The notes under the pieces: generated by a model
Seen by the model: the letters and a program-made list of their open reading frames with translations, nothing else
What the model was told of the DNA's origin: nothing
Database searches by the model: none
Program-made: the position numbers and the translations under genes
From: Phyto melanocephala
Taxonomy: Eukaryota; Arthropoda; Insecta; Diptera; Rhinophoridae
DNA: 64,000 nt
Direction of reading: 5' to 3'
Assembly: GCA_941918925.1 (NCBI GenBank)
Contig: OW799233.1
Span: 46,957,341-47,021,340, forward strand
Part shown: piece by piece, positions 35,429 to 46,628 of the stretch
How the letters are laid out: every line of letters begins with the position of its first letter
How positions within the stretch are numbered: position 1 is the stretch's first letter

Positions 35429-35804
35429 TCTATATATATAAAAGTGAAACTCTGTGTGTGTGTGTGTGCGTGTTAGCTATAGACTCCGAAACTGTAAAAC
35501 CGATCCGAGTCAAACTTTGGCAAGTTGTTGTACACATTCCAGGGAGTGTTTATGGGTGGTAAAAAGTAGGCAGGGTTCCGCCCATAAAAAATTAGTTATC
35601 ATCTTTAGCTACTTGCAGTTGACCGATTTTTCTGAAGCTTTGCACACACATTGAGCTGTCATGACTAAATAATTTCGTGACTAGGAAAGTGAGCAAGGCT
35701 ACGCATATAATAAAAAATTGTATTTTTTAGCTTCTTGCATTTGATATTTAATTAAAATTCAAAATGCATTTTTTTTTTCAGTAACGCGCGCCGGACTTGG
35801 CTAA
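35429..35804 (+). mobile_element. Canonical non-autonomous Helitron
   Basis: It starts TCTATATATATAAAAGTGAA followed by a GTGTGT run and GACTCCGAAACTG, the classic Helitron 5' sequence, and ends GGACTTGGCTAA (CTRR end). The base before is A and the base after is T, as expected for Helitron insertion. The interior contains CATTGAGCTGTCATGA and an AGCTACTTGCAGTTGACCG region with no coding capacity; the frame at 35454-35654 is an accident of the GT run and body. Confidence 0.8.
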
Positions 35805-35805
35805 T

Positions 35806-37475
35806 ATACCATTATAAAGTATTATATGCAGCACTCTTATTTATTTTGATGGAATGTATACAGTAAGGTACTTAAAGCATTGAGGGTAAAACACAGTTGA
35901 AATGTTTCCCAAATCTTTGAAACTCTTCTTGAAATTGATTATTCTTTCAAGTTACTTCTTCATTTTCAAGTCGCTGGAAGAGCATGAACATAAAATTTTC
36001 ATTTCACTTACTCATTTGTCGTTTTAGAAAGTTCTCTTGACTTTTTTAAAACTTAACATTTCTTTACTTTTGGCGTTTCTTTTTTTCTTTTTCTACATCA
36101 AAGCAAGCATTTCTTGATTAATTCACAAATTTCATGTTAATGTTAATGACTTCACTTGCAACACAAAAAAATCGCAAAAAAACCGTAGTAACAATTACAC
36201 AAAAAAAAGTAAAAATAATCAAAAAAAAAAAAAATCAACAATAATTCAATGCTGTTATAAGTAAAGCATTTAATGTCCATAAACCATGCAACAATACGTT
36301 AAAACAGCAACACCCTTTTTGTCATCATTCCACACTGAAGCGCTCGCTTGTTCCTACATTCTTACCACAAAAGTCTACAAAAAAAAACTACAAAAACATA
36401 TAACGTTAAATTTTTAAATATTTAATTTACTGAACAAAAAATTCTGTACATGTCTTTGATATTTATTTCGTTTGGATTGAACAATGGTACCATTGGCAAC
36501 TCTTATATTTACAACAAAAACTGTAGCCGGTTAAAAAATATTTTATAGTTTTTTTTTTTTTTTTTAACTTTATAATACCAAAATGAATTAATATGAAGTG
36601 ATACAATGAAGGACATTTTCAATCAGTAACCCAGCGACATATTGTGGTAAATTTTTTTTTTACATAAAAATGTTTATAAATATTTTTTTTTAAGCAAATT
36701 TTATATTAGTTAAATTTAATTTATAAGTTTTCTTAAAACTTTTTAAACAATGAGTTATTTGAACTAAAGTTAATCAAATGTGTTTTCTATATCAAATTGC
36801 TTAAAGCTTTTATTTAAAAAAAAAACGTTTTTTAAATAATTTTTTTTAATTCAAATTTTTAATTTTGCTTTTTACAGAAAATTAACTGAAACTACGATTT
36901 AGATAATTTTCTACAAAATATTCTATTGCGTTTTCTTTTTTATATGCTCTGGCTGGTGCCAAAAAACTATTGTTGGATTAAACTCTCCAACTTGGTGCAT
37001 ATTCGGTTTTGTCATTTTGTCCTCCAATTGCAGCGAATCGATAGTGTGTTTGTATGTTGGTCTCTTTTTTTTCTGGAAGTTATTTTCAGGTGCATATGTT
37101 TGTGGTCAGTCACTGAAAAAAAAACACACCGTTACTCATAATCATTCAATGCACAACATTTCAAGTTTAAGCTTGTAATTTTTGTTGTTGTTACTTTTTT
37201 TCTGTCGTCATCGCTGTCTAGATGTTTGCTGAAATGTACTTCTTTTGTTGATTTTTAACATCATGTGTAAAATTTTTTAAAAGTTTTTCTTTTCCACTTA
37301 AAGCAGATGAAGAATATATGTATTGTAGGTCATCTTATATGGGCTGACGCATTATTACAATGTTCTTATTTATATATAATTTAAAAAATGTGCTACTTGA
37401 ACGATATTCTCGAAAATTTGTTATTTTTAGAAGATATTTTAAGTATATATGTACTATTTTTTTTTAAATTTTCTC
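35806..37475. other. No gene seen
   Basis: AT-rich with long A and T tracts (for example near 36215 and 36550). The frame at 36926-37141 (+) shows no recognisable motif and is not called. Confidence 0.5.
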
Positions 37476-37477
37476 TT

Positions 37478-38230
37478 TTTATACCCTTCATTCCGTGTGA
37501 AATTTCTACAATTTTCATTTCCGACCCCATAAAGTATATATTTTCTGAAAGCTTATGAATAGGGGAGTCGATTAAGCTCTGTCAGTCTGTCCGTCTGACC
37601 GTCTGTCCGTGTGTATGTTGAAATCAACTTTTTGAAGCCCCCCGATATCGCTGAGACCCGGGTGAGGTATTAAAATATTGGAAATATTCGGGAGTAGATC
37701 GGTATTGAAAATCAGAAACATCGGTGCATAAACAACTGAGATTTTAGCAAAAACCCACGGCCACCTCGATTTTTTTTCACAAAAACAACATTACAACAAC
37801 AACATACATACACACAAACGTGTATACTGGTTAGAGTAACCGTGGCCTCGATCCCAGCCGAGCCAAAAATAATTTTTTATATATTTTTTAAAATTTTTTT
37901 TTTAAATTTTTTTTTTATTATTTTTATTTTTTTTATTTTTTTTTGTTTTATATTTATTATATATATTTTAATTATTTTTTTTTTTAATTTTTTTTTAAAA
38001 TTTTTTTAATTTTTTTAAAATTTTTTTTATAACTTTTTTTTTAATTTTTTTTTTTTTATTTTTTTTTACATACATACGTCAATTTATAATTTTACAATGG
38101 GATGTTTTTATATATGTGTGTTTTTATATGTTTGTACGTATTTCATACGGGATGAATGGTAATACAAACTACTGTTATTGCATGACTACACGTTGTGAAG
38201 GCACGGCCGAATATAGCGCTCTTACTTGTT
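37478..38230 (+). mobile_element. Helentron-like family B copy B2
   Basis: 5' end TTTATACCCTTCATTCCGTG, then GACCCCATAAAGTATATATT and the GTCTGTCCGTCTGACCGTCT stretch; middle GGTTAGAGTAACCGTGGCCT; a T-rich low-complexity centre at 37875-38065; 3' end GGCACGGCCGAATATAGCGC then TCTTACTTGTT. The CCATAAAGTATATAT and CTGTCCGTC runs and the terminal hairpin followed by CTTACTTGTT are those of DINE-1/INE-1, now classed as non-autonomous helentrons. Complete at both ends, about 750 bp, no protein. Confidence 0.8.
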
Positions 38231-38275
38231 TTTTAAAAAAATTTTCATATTAGTAAATTTTTTAAAAATTGTGTA

Positions 38276-38480
38276 AGTATTTTAATACTCCTTGCCAAAG
38301 GTTTAATTTTGCAACTCCATAAAGTTTATATTTTCTTAAAGCTTACGACTATTGGAGTCTATCGAGCAATGTCCATATGTTAGTTGAAATTTTCTTTCAG
38401 AAGCCCCCATATGTTGCACAGACTTCTATGTGGCATCAATGTTTTGCAAATATCCGAAATAGAATCGCTATGGATATCCA
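38276..38480 (+). mobile_element. Truncated 5' part of a helentron-like element
   Basis: ATTTTAATACTCCTTGCCAA then ACTCCATAAAGTTTATATTT, TCGAGCAATGTCC and CAGAAGCCCCCATATG follow the same order as the 5' third of family B (TATACCC, CCCATAAAGTATATA, CTGTCCGTC, GAAGCCCCCCG) with much divergence. No 3' end. Confidence 0.55.
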
Positions 38481-38700
38481 ACACAATCTCCCCATAATTT
38501 TCTGAAATGTATGAATATTAACACGATAAAAATCAAAAATATTTGTAACCCTAAAATAAATTATAAACACGCTTGCTACTATTTGTATATATATATATTT
38601 GGATATGTTATGCCTGTAGGGCTATTCGTAAGGAAGTCTGGACAAATTGGGGACTAATCGGCAAAAATTATAAAGACAGCAAAGATGCCAAAATATAAAC

Positions 38701-38837
38701 CCTGGGGTTAAATTACGGCATTTGATCACGATCGAAATTTGACTTGAACGATCGAGTTCGCTGTGCTGTAGGTATATAAGTTCTAATAAGAATTTTAAAA
38801 TTTCGATCACGTTCGAATGCTGTAATTTTCCCCCTGG
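38701..38837. mobile_element. 137-bp MITE with about 38-bp inverted ends
   Basis: Left CCTGGGGTTAAATTACGGCA and complement of right CCAGGGGGAAAATTACAGCA continue through a GATCACGATCGAAAT / AACGTGATCGAAAT block. No target duplication could be confirmed. The reverse-strand frames at 38622-38967 run through it and are not genes. Confidence 0.75.
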
Positions 38838-39119
38838 TCTCGAAACTATTGTTGAAAAAAACTGACAAATCGGTTGGAAACTTTACAAAATAATTTGAAG
38901 TTAGATAGATGATATTTACAACCAACATGTGCTGATGATAAAATCGTATCTGGTTTCGAAAATGCATTCCACTCGGCTAGTGTCGGTAAAAATATAATTT
39001 TTAAAGATTTATTCTTTCATTTATTACAATTAAAAAAATTCTTTGTAAAAATAAAGAATGTTAAATATGAACTCAAGCCTGATTAAAAATATTAATTTAA
39101 ACAGAAAAGCTCAACAAAA

Positions 39120-39385
39120 TAAAAATTCAATTTGTAAGAAAATTATTTAGACAATTTGCGAGCAGAGATCGACCTTCAGTTCACCTTGTGCGTCATGTTC
39201 ATGAAAATGGCTCGCTGTTGGACAAAGCAACCCTTATACGTTCTTCATTGGTGCGTTCAATGAAAAGCATTGCTGCTGTGGCTGTGAATGTGCCAGAATA
39301 TCCATCAACATTAACTCTTCATCATTCTCAGAAGCTGAACATTTCTTGCACTTCTTTGAGAAAAAAAAATGGCATAGTCGGATGA
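39120..39385 (+). pseudogene. Tc1/mariner transposase N-terminal fossil
   Basis: A single open frame reads FVRKLFRQFASRDRPSVHLV, then a HENGSLLDKA segment, SMKSIAAVAVNVPEYPSTLT and SQKLNISCTSLRKK. This is the two-part helix-turn-helix region of a mariner-type transposase; relatives read roughly RSxxNIAAVxxSVxExP followed by xRSQxLGISxxSLxRIL. The catalytic part is absent, with AT-rich sequence following at 39386. It resembles, but is not identical to, the fragment embedded in the family A helentron-like copies. Confidence 0.7.
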
Positions 39386-39534
39386 AATACTGTAGTACTT
39401 GTGATAGTCATGTGAATGAAATTGTATTCCACTCTTAAATGACAAAGTTCAACCTTTACAATGAAATCAGAAATTTTAAATAATATTCAGTAGTTTTTTT
39501 CCTAGGCGATTCAAATTTAAAATTGTAAATGCCC

Positions 39535-39885
39535 ACTCTGTATTTAGTTCTTATTTAAATGATCGAAATCAATGTGCTTTTTCTATAATGATATATTGAA
39601 GTAACTCTTGGTGTTCCACAGGGCAGTCATCTCGGTCCCATCTTGTAAATGATCTTTCAAAGGCTATTAATTTTATACATAAACTACAAATGATGAGGAC
39701 AGTTTTTATCTCCAAATTAACTTGGATAATTACTTTATTTGGTGTCAATCCTAAGGAGTTGAATTTAACAAAATTCAAATCTATGATATTCTGTATATTG
39801 ATTCATTCTATAATTCAATCATTTTTACGTAACAAAAATATTTAATCACGTCATTTGTAAGACCTTTACTGGAATATAGATCACG
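39535..39885 (+). pseudogene. Jockey-type LINE reverse transcriptase fossil, upstream part
   Basis: Frame 1 gives ILKVTLGVPQGSHLGPIL (about 39586-39646), the palm motif of LINE reverse transcriptases. A shift then gives VNDLSKAINFIHKLQ, and further on FGVNPKELNLTKFKSMIF, equivalent to the conserved region after the catalytic FADD box, and finally FVRPLLEY at about 39852-39885. The FADD box itself is lost. Several frameshifts are needed. The text stops where a DNA element has inserted (39895) and resumes at 40710. Confidence 0.75.
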
Positions 39886-39894
39886 GGCCGAATT

Positions 39895-40709
39895 ATCGCA
39901 TTTGTGATCGAATAGGCTTTCGTATCGAATACAATTTCGTCAGGTATTGAATGGATGGATTACTGCATTCGATAGCTAACGTATCGAATTTTTTTTACAA
40001 AATGTACTAGATTTGTTTTACATTATTGTAATAGATTCAAAAACTATGTTTTGTCATTTTATGTTTATTGTAAATATGGTACAATAATATGCAGATGGCA
40101 GCAAAATATTTCGGTAATGTGTGTGACTTGACAGATCATATCACGAAACAAGCAAATAAAAAAATTATCAGCTGGCGCTTCGAGATTATCTAGTTATTAT
40201 TGTACCATGATTGTGAACAAATTTTTTGCGTCTCATTCAATTAATTATTGTGAAATAAAATATTGTGGATATAGAAAGAAGTCCAATAACTAAAAAAACT
40301 TTGTTGGTGGTCCATAGGAATTAATGTTAATAGAAAGTTCCTCCCGTAATCTTTTGGCTGTTGCATTACCTTGGCTACAATTTGGCAATAAATTTTTAGC
40401 CAAATTGGGATGCTCAGTCATGTGCCGGGCCAAAACATCTTTTTGCTTTCCGTTTATTTTATTAATATTGGTCCTACGAAATTACTATAATTAATTTAAT
40501 TTTAATTATCTTAAAAAATTTAAATTTCTTCGTTATTTTTTCACATACAATTACGAGTCAAATATAGACAGCTGGTACTTGCTTATACACTCGTTATCGT
40601 ATGCTATAATCTCAAATTTCGATTGTTCTTGTTCGATAACGAATGCGGTAATCTCAAAAACAAAAATTACGAAAAATGTTATTGGATCACGTATGCAGTG
40701 ATTCGGCCC
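39895..40709. mobile_element. Non-autonomous DNA element inserted into a LINE, carrying a Myb/SANT-like fragment
   Basis: Left end GGGCCGAATTATCGCATTTG and complement of right end GGGCCGAATCACTGCATACG are inverted repeats of about 32 bases (GTGATC...AATA inward). The 815-bp interior includes the reverse-strand coding fragment at 40290-40470. The element sits between FVRPLLEY and VIKDPEYGVFI of the host LINE, in the same frame across the junction, so it inserted after the LINE did. The target duplication is not clean (TCA versus CTA). Confidence 0.75.
40290..40470 (-). pseudogene. Myb/SANT-like DNA-binding domain fragment
   Basis: On the reverse strand an open frame between two stops reads KQKDVLARHMTEHPNLAKNL, followed by a CSQGNATAKRLREELSININ segment and SYGPPTKFF. 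The pattern of H-P-x-LA, then a spaced basic helix, then G-P-P-K/T matches Myb/SANT-like proteins that accompany PIF/Harbinger transposases and also occur as domesticated insect genes. Only about two helices are covered and a stop ends it before the tryptophan expected next. No ATG context. It may be a remnant of the autonomous parent's second protein. Confidence 0.5.
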
Positions 40710-40995
40710 TAGTAATTAAGGATCCGGAATATGGTGTCTTTATTTAAAATATTGAATCAGTCCAAACACAATTTTTGCTGTTCTGCATTCGTATGCTCTT
40801 TTGGAATTCTAATATAAACTTACTGTCACATGGAAGTCATTTTTCACGTTACAAAGCCGAAGAATTGTTTCCAATATTGCATTTGTCCTTAATCTAGTTC
40901 AAGATTAAATTGATTCTACATAGCTTCAACGTAAAATGTGTATCAATGTTCATGACAGGCTGCCCGGATCATATGCAAAGTTACATATGTATAAC
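40710..40995 (+). pseudogene. Jockey-type LINE reverse transcriptase fossil, downstream part
   Basis: After the inserted element the frame continues VIKDPEYGVFI, then FLLFCIRMLFWNSNINLLS, LQSRRIVSNIAFVLNLVQ and DRLPGSYAKLH in shifting frames. Relatives carry the order YGxHIxRIExVQ, FLxFALRxL, RRxxxxxxFxxxLxxG and a RxxxxFxxP tail at the LINE protein end. No intact gene remains. Confidence 0.6.
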
Positions 40996-40999
40996 ACTT

Positions 41000-43230
41000 G
41001 GTAGATGATCAAACTGCATTAACCTTGAAGAATTTCTGCTGAGGTAAATAACTTCTTTGTACACATCGGCTTTTTTAAAAGTGTTGCTGTAACTAGAAGA
41101 AGAATTTTCCCTTTTTTTATAAAGTTTTTCAAAGTTTAAAAAAAAAATAATATTTTTACAACATCCTTTCGAATTTTTTAAATTTTTCAAAAATCTGCAA
41201 TTTTCTGTCAGTTTTTAAACATGATAAACTTTAATAAATTATAAACAAATTCCAATTGTTTATCTATTTATTGTTAAAAAAATTCACATTATACTCTGAA
41301 TATTTTCTATACTTTAGTTGAGTTGTTACAAGAAAAAGCGTAAAATTGTACCTTAAGCAACACAAACTGGAGTCCTAAAAGCAGAGCTTAAGGACGAAAA
41401 TTTACAAAATTCCATGACTGTCATACTAAAAGGTAAATAAAACCAGAAACTTAAAACCTATATTTACACAATCTTAAACAAATATTTTCGTGACTTTTAA
41501 TGGGACTGCTTAAAGTGCGTTGAGCATTGTTTAAAAACTTCCCATACAAATTGCTGCCTGGCTACTCATTCACACACACACAGTCGCACTCATGTGCAAT
41601 TATGAATATTATTTTGTGAGTGGAACTAAAATTGTTTAATTTCACATGGTGCAGGTCTGCATATAAATTTTTTTTATTAGTGAATACCACTTCTTTTGAC
41701 TTTCTTTAATAACCCCCTAATTATAACAAGAAAGTGCGCGTGTCTACCTAAAGACTTTTACAGAATTACCCCTGCAAATTAATTGCCAAAAAATACTGCA
41801 CAAGATTACTAAATTACTTGCTGTTAAAAGTTGTACAATTTGAGTTTAGATCAACATTTTATATCATCCTTTAAATTACTCAGCCACAGAGAGAAACAAA
41901 AATCGTAAATTTATTTGCAATTGTTGTTAATGTTAATTAGCTAATTAGCAATTTTTAAAAGGGTGCATTTTTTTGTATAAACTTAATTAAATATTAATAT
42001 TTTGTTGCCAAATTTTTTTAAATTTCTGTTTAAATTTTAGTTGATTTGCATTAATATTTGTAACACGCCATCGTACTTAATAGAGCACAAAGTCATTAAA
42101 AATAACTTAAAGTTTAACTGAAATGCCACTCACTTAAATAACTATTATTTATTTAATTTAAGCACAAAATATTAAAATTTTATTTGTTACTGCTTGTTTT
42201 GGTTCAAAAAAAAAAGTTCGTTGCTTAAGTCTTTTGTTTTGTTTTGTTGTCAGGCGTGCTAATAAAGACTTAAGACCTTTGCAGTACATCGTTTTCTAAG
42301 TCTTTTAATTTAGTTTCATCTTTGTTGCTTTAAATGCTAAATAGTGTTAATTAAGGCTCTTAAATTTATTTTAAGTTCTCATACGAATTAAACAAAACAT
42401 CTGCTTTTTGGTGGATGAATAATAAAAATTAATTACACATAAAGGTGTTTTGAAAAAGATAATTAAAAAATAAATAAAATGTTACAAAAAATCAACACGA
42501 AAGGATTAAAACAAAATGTTGTATTTATTATTACCTAAACATTGTTTGAATAAATAAAATGTAAAAAGTAATTTGAAGTTAAACGAATTTAATATGACCG
42601 ATAGTTTGCAAAAAAGCTTTTTTCTCAATTCTTTATAAATAATTGAATCGCAGTAAATTAAAACTTTTCATTCTAAAACAAATACTCATATCAAATACCT
42701 CTTTATGAAATTCAATTAACCCAATACAGTGTGTCATAATATTTAATTGATTTATTAAAACATAACCTCCAGGGAGGACAAGCTACTTACTAACAACCTC
42801 CAGCTAAGCAAATCAATCAACGCCAAAGTACACATGCAGTGAATTCTCAAGAAGAGAATACACAAATAAAAAATACATTTTTTTAATTAAAAACATCGTT
42901 AAAAAGAAATTAAAAATTTATTAAATCAACACACATGCAGACACAGAGCTAGAGAGAGTTTAACCAAAGAGCTGGAGGTGCGCATACAAAAACTGTATAC
43001 GATTTGATTCCCTAAAGGATATTGAAAACTATAAAAAAATGTATTTAACTTGTACAAAAGCTGAAGAGTTTCTCTTAAGCACCATGCACACTTAAACTGG
43101 TTTTTATAGGAATATTTTGTTTTTTTTCATTCAAATAAATGTGAATTTAGTTCCTTTTGTAGCTGTAAAACCCATTGTGCTCTGTGTGTGTGAGAAAAAT
43201 GTGCGAACGCCACTTAAAGCTTAACTGCAT
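41000..43230. other. No gene seen; paired CTTAAGTCTTT motif near 42.2 kb
   Basis: AT-rich DNA without recognised repeats over most of its length. The frame at 40981-41190 (reverse strand) is lysine/phenylalanine-rich and not called. Confidence 0.5.
42224..42274. promoter_or_regulatory. Inverted pair of CTTAAGTCTTT motifs (candidate regulatory site)
   Basis: CTTAAGTCTTT at 42224-42234 and its reverse complement at 42264-42274 face each other 29 bases apart. The left copy extends to GTTCGTTGCTTAAGTCTTTT, which also occurs, with two differences, near 5159 (reverse strand). CTTAAGT resembles NK2-class homeodomain sites and CTTTTGTTT resembles Sox sites, but this is only a textual resemblance. 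Confidence 0.3.
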
Positions 43231-45148
43231 TTTTATACCCGCCACCAAAAAAATGGTGGGGGTATATTCATTTTGTAATTCCGTTCGTAACACATCGAAA
43301 TATCCATTTTAGACCCCATAAAGTATATATATTCTGAATCAGGGTTTGATTTTATGACGATCTAGCTATGTCCGTCCGTCCGTCCGTCTGTTGAAAGCAC
43401 GATAGAGGTCGCACCGAAAAGCTAGGGGGCTCAAATTTTGCCAAAATCTTTCTTATAGACAAGGTTTGTTTGGTATTGAAAATGGGCTAAAGCGGAATAT
43501 AAGGAAGGGAGTTATAGCTCGAAAAGCAAGAGTAGGTAGAAAAAACCGTGTCCTTCGAACATCGAATAAAATGGAATTGTGTCCAAACGCCTTAACGTAG
43601 ACTCATGAAACTTCAAATATATATTTCCTGGGTAAAGACAATATTCTCCCTTGAAAATTGTCTAAATCTATGCATTAGGAGAGGAGTTATGAATCAAAAT
43701 GTACGAAAATTTTTACCGCACAGTGTATTTTTCGGTATATTTAAAAACAAAAACGTCATAAAAGCAACAAAATTGGATGTAGGACTCTGAAATTTTGCAC
43801 ACTTTGCTTTTTGGTGAGACGCTTTTTTGTAACGGCAAATCAATGTGCCACGCCCACTTTTACGCCCACCTCCCATATAACGCTTTAACTAAAATTCATA
43901 TAATTTCTCTACTAATAAAGATTTTGGAATAATAAAGGCCTATATTGAAACACCTCAGTTGTACTCATTCGCAAAAATAACTTTGACACGCCTACTATAA
44001 CGCCCACTTTTCACGTTATCTACCGTTAATGAAATTTAAAAGCTCATAAAACCGCTAAAATTAGAGGTATGATGATAAATTTTGCTACGCCTATCCCCCT
44101 AGGCAATTTCATTACTATGCCAAAAAATTAAGGTGCCACGCCCACTTTTACGCCCACCTCCCATATAACGTTTTACCTAAAATTCATATAATTTCTCTAT
44201 TAAAAAAGAATTTGGAATAGTAAAGGACTATATTAAAACACCCAAGTTGTACTCATTAGCAAAAACAACTTTGACACGCCTACTATAACGCCCACTTTCA
44301 CTTTTGAATTGTGTCCAGACGCATAAACGTAGTCATGAAACTTTGAATATATATTTATCGAGTCAAAAGAATATTTTTCCCTGAAAATCGCTTAAATCTA
44401 TGAATTAGGAAAAGAGTTATAGATAAAAATGTACGAAAATTTATACCGCAAAGTGTATATTTCGTATACAGTGTATGTTTAAAACGTAATAAAACTGACA
44501 AAACTATATGTACGATTCTGAAATTTTGCAAACATGGCTTTTTGGTCAAAGTCTTCGTTATAACGGAAAATAGATGTGCCACGCACACTTTTTTCCTTAA
44601 ATTTTTATAAAAATATATTAGTCATTTATTGTACTGTAGCTTTATATAAGATAAAGATGATAAGATAGATGACTCTACTAGCAACTACTAGATGGCATGC
44701 TAACAACTTATGCTTATGTTCTCCTTAAGTTATGCTTTATTAAAAATGGGAATTTATGAAAATTTGACCTAAGTAAAAAAAAATTATCTGTAAACATTAC
44801 AAACCATTTATTTTCATGTACTAATGGCTAACAAATTTTAAAATTATACAAAACTTATTTCGTTTGAAAATCTTTTAAAAGCAAAATGTTATAAAAGTTT
44901 AAAAATCAAAATCTAGAATGTATATTTTAAATCACCCTGTGGCCCTTAAAATTTAACCTTAAATTCACTTTCTTCCTCTTAAATTCATGTAAATTCTCTA
45001 TGAATAAAGATTTTGGAATACTAAAGGACTATATTGAAATATCTAAGTTATGTTTATTAGCAGAAACTTTATTGACACGCGTATTTTAACGGCCACTTTC
45101 ATTGAAAGACTAAATTTACGAAAACATTTTACTAGCATACCGAAGTTA

Positions 45149-45756
45149 AAATGGGCGGTTTTATTTTAAGGGACTATGTTGATTTTGAATAAAATTATTA
45201 TGAAATTATTATCATTTATTTTTATTATGATAATATTTGTATGCTTCAATTATGTATGGAACAAAATATCGGCCAAATGGCCCCCCAACCTAGGCGGCAC
45301 ACCACGATCCGATAGTCCAAATTTTCAATGACACTGTTGATGCTCGATTGTTGGGCACGATGATGAGTCGAGGTTGCTTGCTCTTTTGCCACGTTATCTT
45401 GAAAAACAGCAATGTTTCCCATTCAACGAACTAAGATGGCATTCACAGATGTTTTCACATTTCATACAGACCTGCTTTGCAGACATTTAAATATTTTTAC
45501 AATTCTCACGATTGTGGACGAATTCGAACGATTATGTTGACCAAAAGAATCACGAAGTGCACAAAATGCATTTTGATTTGAACGCCCATTTTTATAAAAA
45601 TCTTTAATATTTAAAAGCGTTGCTCGATTGCGTATCTTTCCACGGTTCAAATTGAGTTAGTCTGAGATTGAGAAATGTCAAATGAAATACAAGAAAAAAG
45701 TTGAAGTTTAGATGTGGTTCACCTTAAACATGGCCCCTTCAAATTTAACCACCCTC
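45149..45756 (-). mobile_element. Embedded mariner-type element in A1
   Basis: It is bracketed by TA (45147-45148 and 45757-45758). Left end AAATGGGCGGTTTTATTTTA and complement of right end GAGGGTGGTTAAATTTGAAG are diverged inverted repeats followed by a GTTGA block. The interior encodes the transposase N-terminal fragment on the reverse strand. Equivalent inserts occupy the same place in A2 and A3. Confidence 0.8.
45290..45650 (-). pseudogene. Mariner transposase N-terminal fragment (A1 copy)
   Basis: From 45650 leftward: FYKNGRSNQNAFCALRDSFG, QHNRSNSSTIVRIVKIFKCL, corresponding to the first helix-turn-helix of mariner-type transposases (relatives: FYxNxxSxxATQRAFRRxF, N-R-P-S...TIxRIVxKF). 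Further left, in a broken frame, a block of the SVAKEQSTSxxHHAQQLSI type corresponds to the second helix-turn-helix. The catalytic domain is missing. The copy has accumulated stops and indels. Confidence 0.7.
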
Positions 45757-45904
45757 TACAAAGAAAGTGATACATATTTTATTATAAAGAGATTATTCGA
45801 TAGCGATCAACAAAATAATAAATATTGTGCTTTAAATGTACACAAGATTGGTGGTGGGTATAAAAGATTCGGCACAGCCGAATATAGTGCTCTTACTTGT
45901 TTTA

Positions 45905-46628
45905 TAACTGTTTGTATGAAAGACGTAAAGAAGTGTGTTTGTTTTATATATTGTCCTAGTTTGCGTACAATTTAATTTTTGGTTATGAAAATGAAATTAA
46001 AATTTATTACATCTGCAGGCATTATAATTTTGTTTTAGCGTTATTTTTATTTCTCTCTCTCGCTCTCTATGTCATTAAAATGACTGTGTTTCTTTTAAGA
46101 CAAATTGAAACAGGTTTAATATTTTTATCCTCTAGCTGCTTTATTACGCAACTTAGACTTATATCTCAAGCGACATGTTAATTTATGCTTTAGCCAACAG
46201 GATGATAAGTTAAAGGAAAAATGGGAGATAAGCTCAAAACTAAGAAAAACAATTGAACTATTCTATTAACATTGAAATATCAAAAGAGTTCGTCGATTTT
46301 TAGAAAAAAAACTTTAAAAAAAAGCTTTATCAATATAAGGAATTAATCAAATTTTTTCATTATTTAAGGACTCATTTATGAATAGCTTTTGAATCATTAA
46401 AATAATCAGCAACGTGGGTGATTATGGTTTAATGGGCAGAAGAAATTTAATATTTAACAGTTCTGCCTTAGTTTAAGTATCGGCCTTAGTTTAAGCATCG
46501 GCCGGAATTTGTTTTTTTTTAGATTTTAAAAAACCCAGGCGGAAAAAGACCAGGACAATATTACAATTGAACTTAAACTATTATTTTTATAATAAAGTTT
46601 TTTTAATTGGCAACAGAGATTGAATAAA
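45905..46628. other. No gene seen
   Basis: AT-rich intervening sequence between two helentron-like copies, with a CTCTCTCTCGCTCTCT run near 46053. Confidence 0.6.

Larger units (their letters stand above)
43231..45901 (+). mobile_element. Helentron-like family A copy A1 (2.67 kb)
   Basis: The 5' end TTTTATACCCGCCACCAAAA forms a hairpin with TGGTGGGGGTAT; then CCCATAAAGTATATATATTC and the GTCCGTCCGTCCGTCCGTCT stretch; a central part with repeated GTGCCACGCCCACTTTTACG units at 43845 and 44133 (288-base period); an internal duplication of the 43572-43860 segment at about 44305-44590; the mariner-type insert at 45149-45756; and the 3' hairpin TTCGGCACAGCCGAATATAG ending TGCTCTTACTTGTT. No Rep/helicase or endonuclease is encoded, so it is non-autonomous. 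Confidence 0.8.

Noticed and set aside
35454..35654. 66-codon frame starting in a GT run
   Set aside because: It lies inside a non-coding Helitron and begins in simple sequence.
43694..43876. Recurring frame of about 60 codons (also at 53283-53465) as a conserved small protein
   Set aside because: It recurs because the repeats are near-identical copies; the translation of the GTGCCACGCCCAC unit shows no domain, and A2 and A4 do not keep it clearly open.
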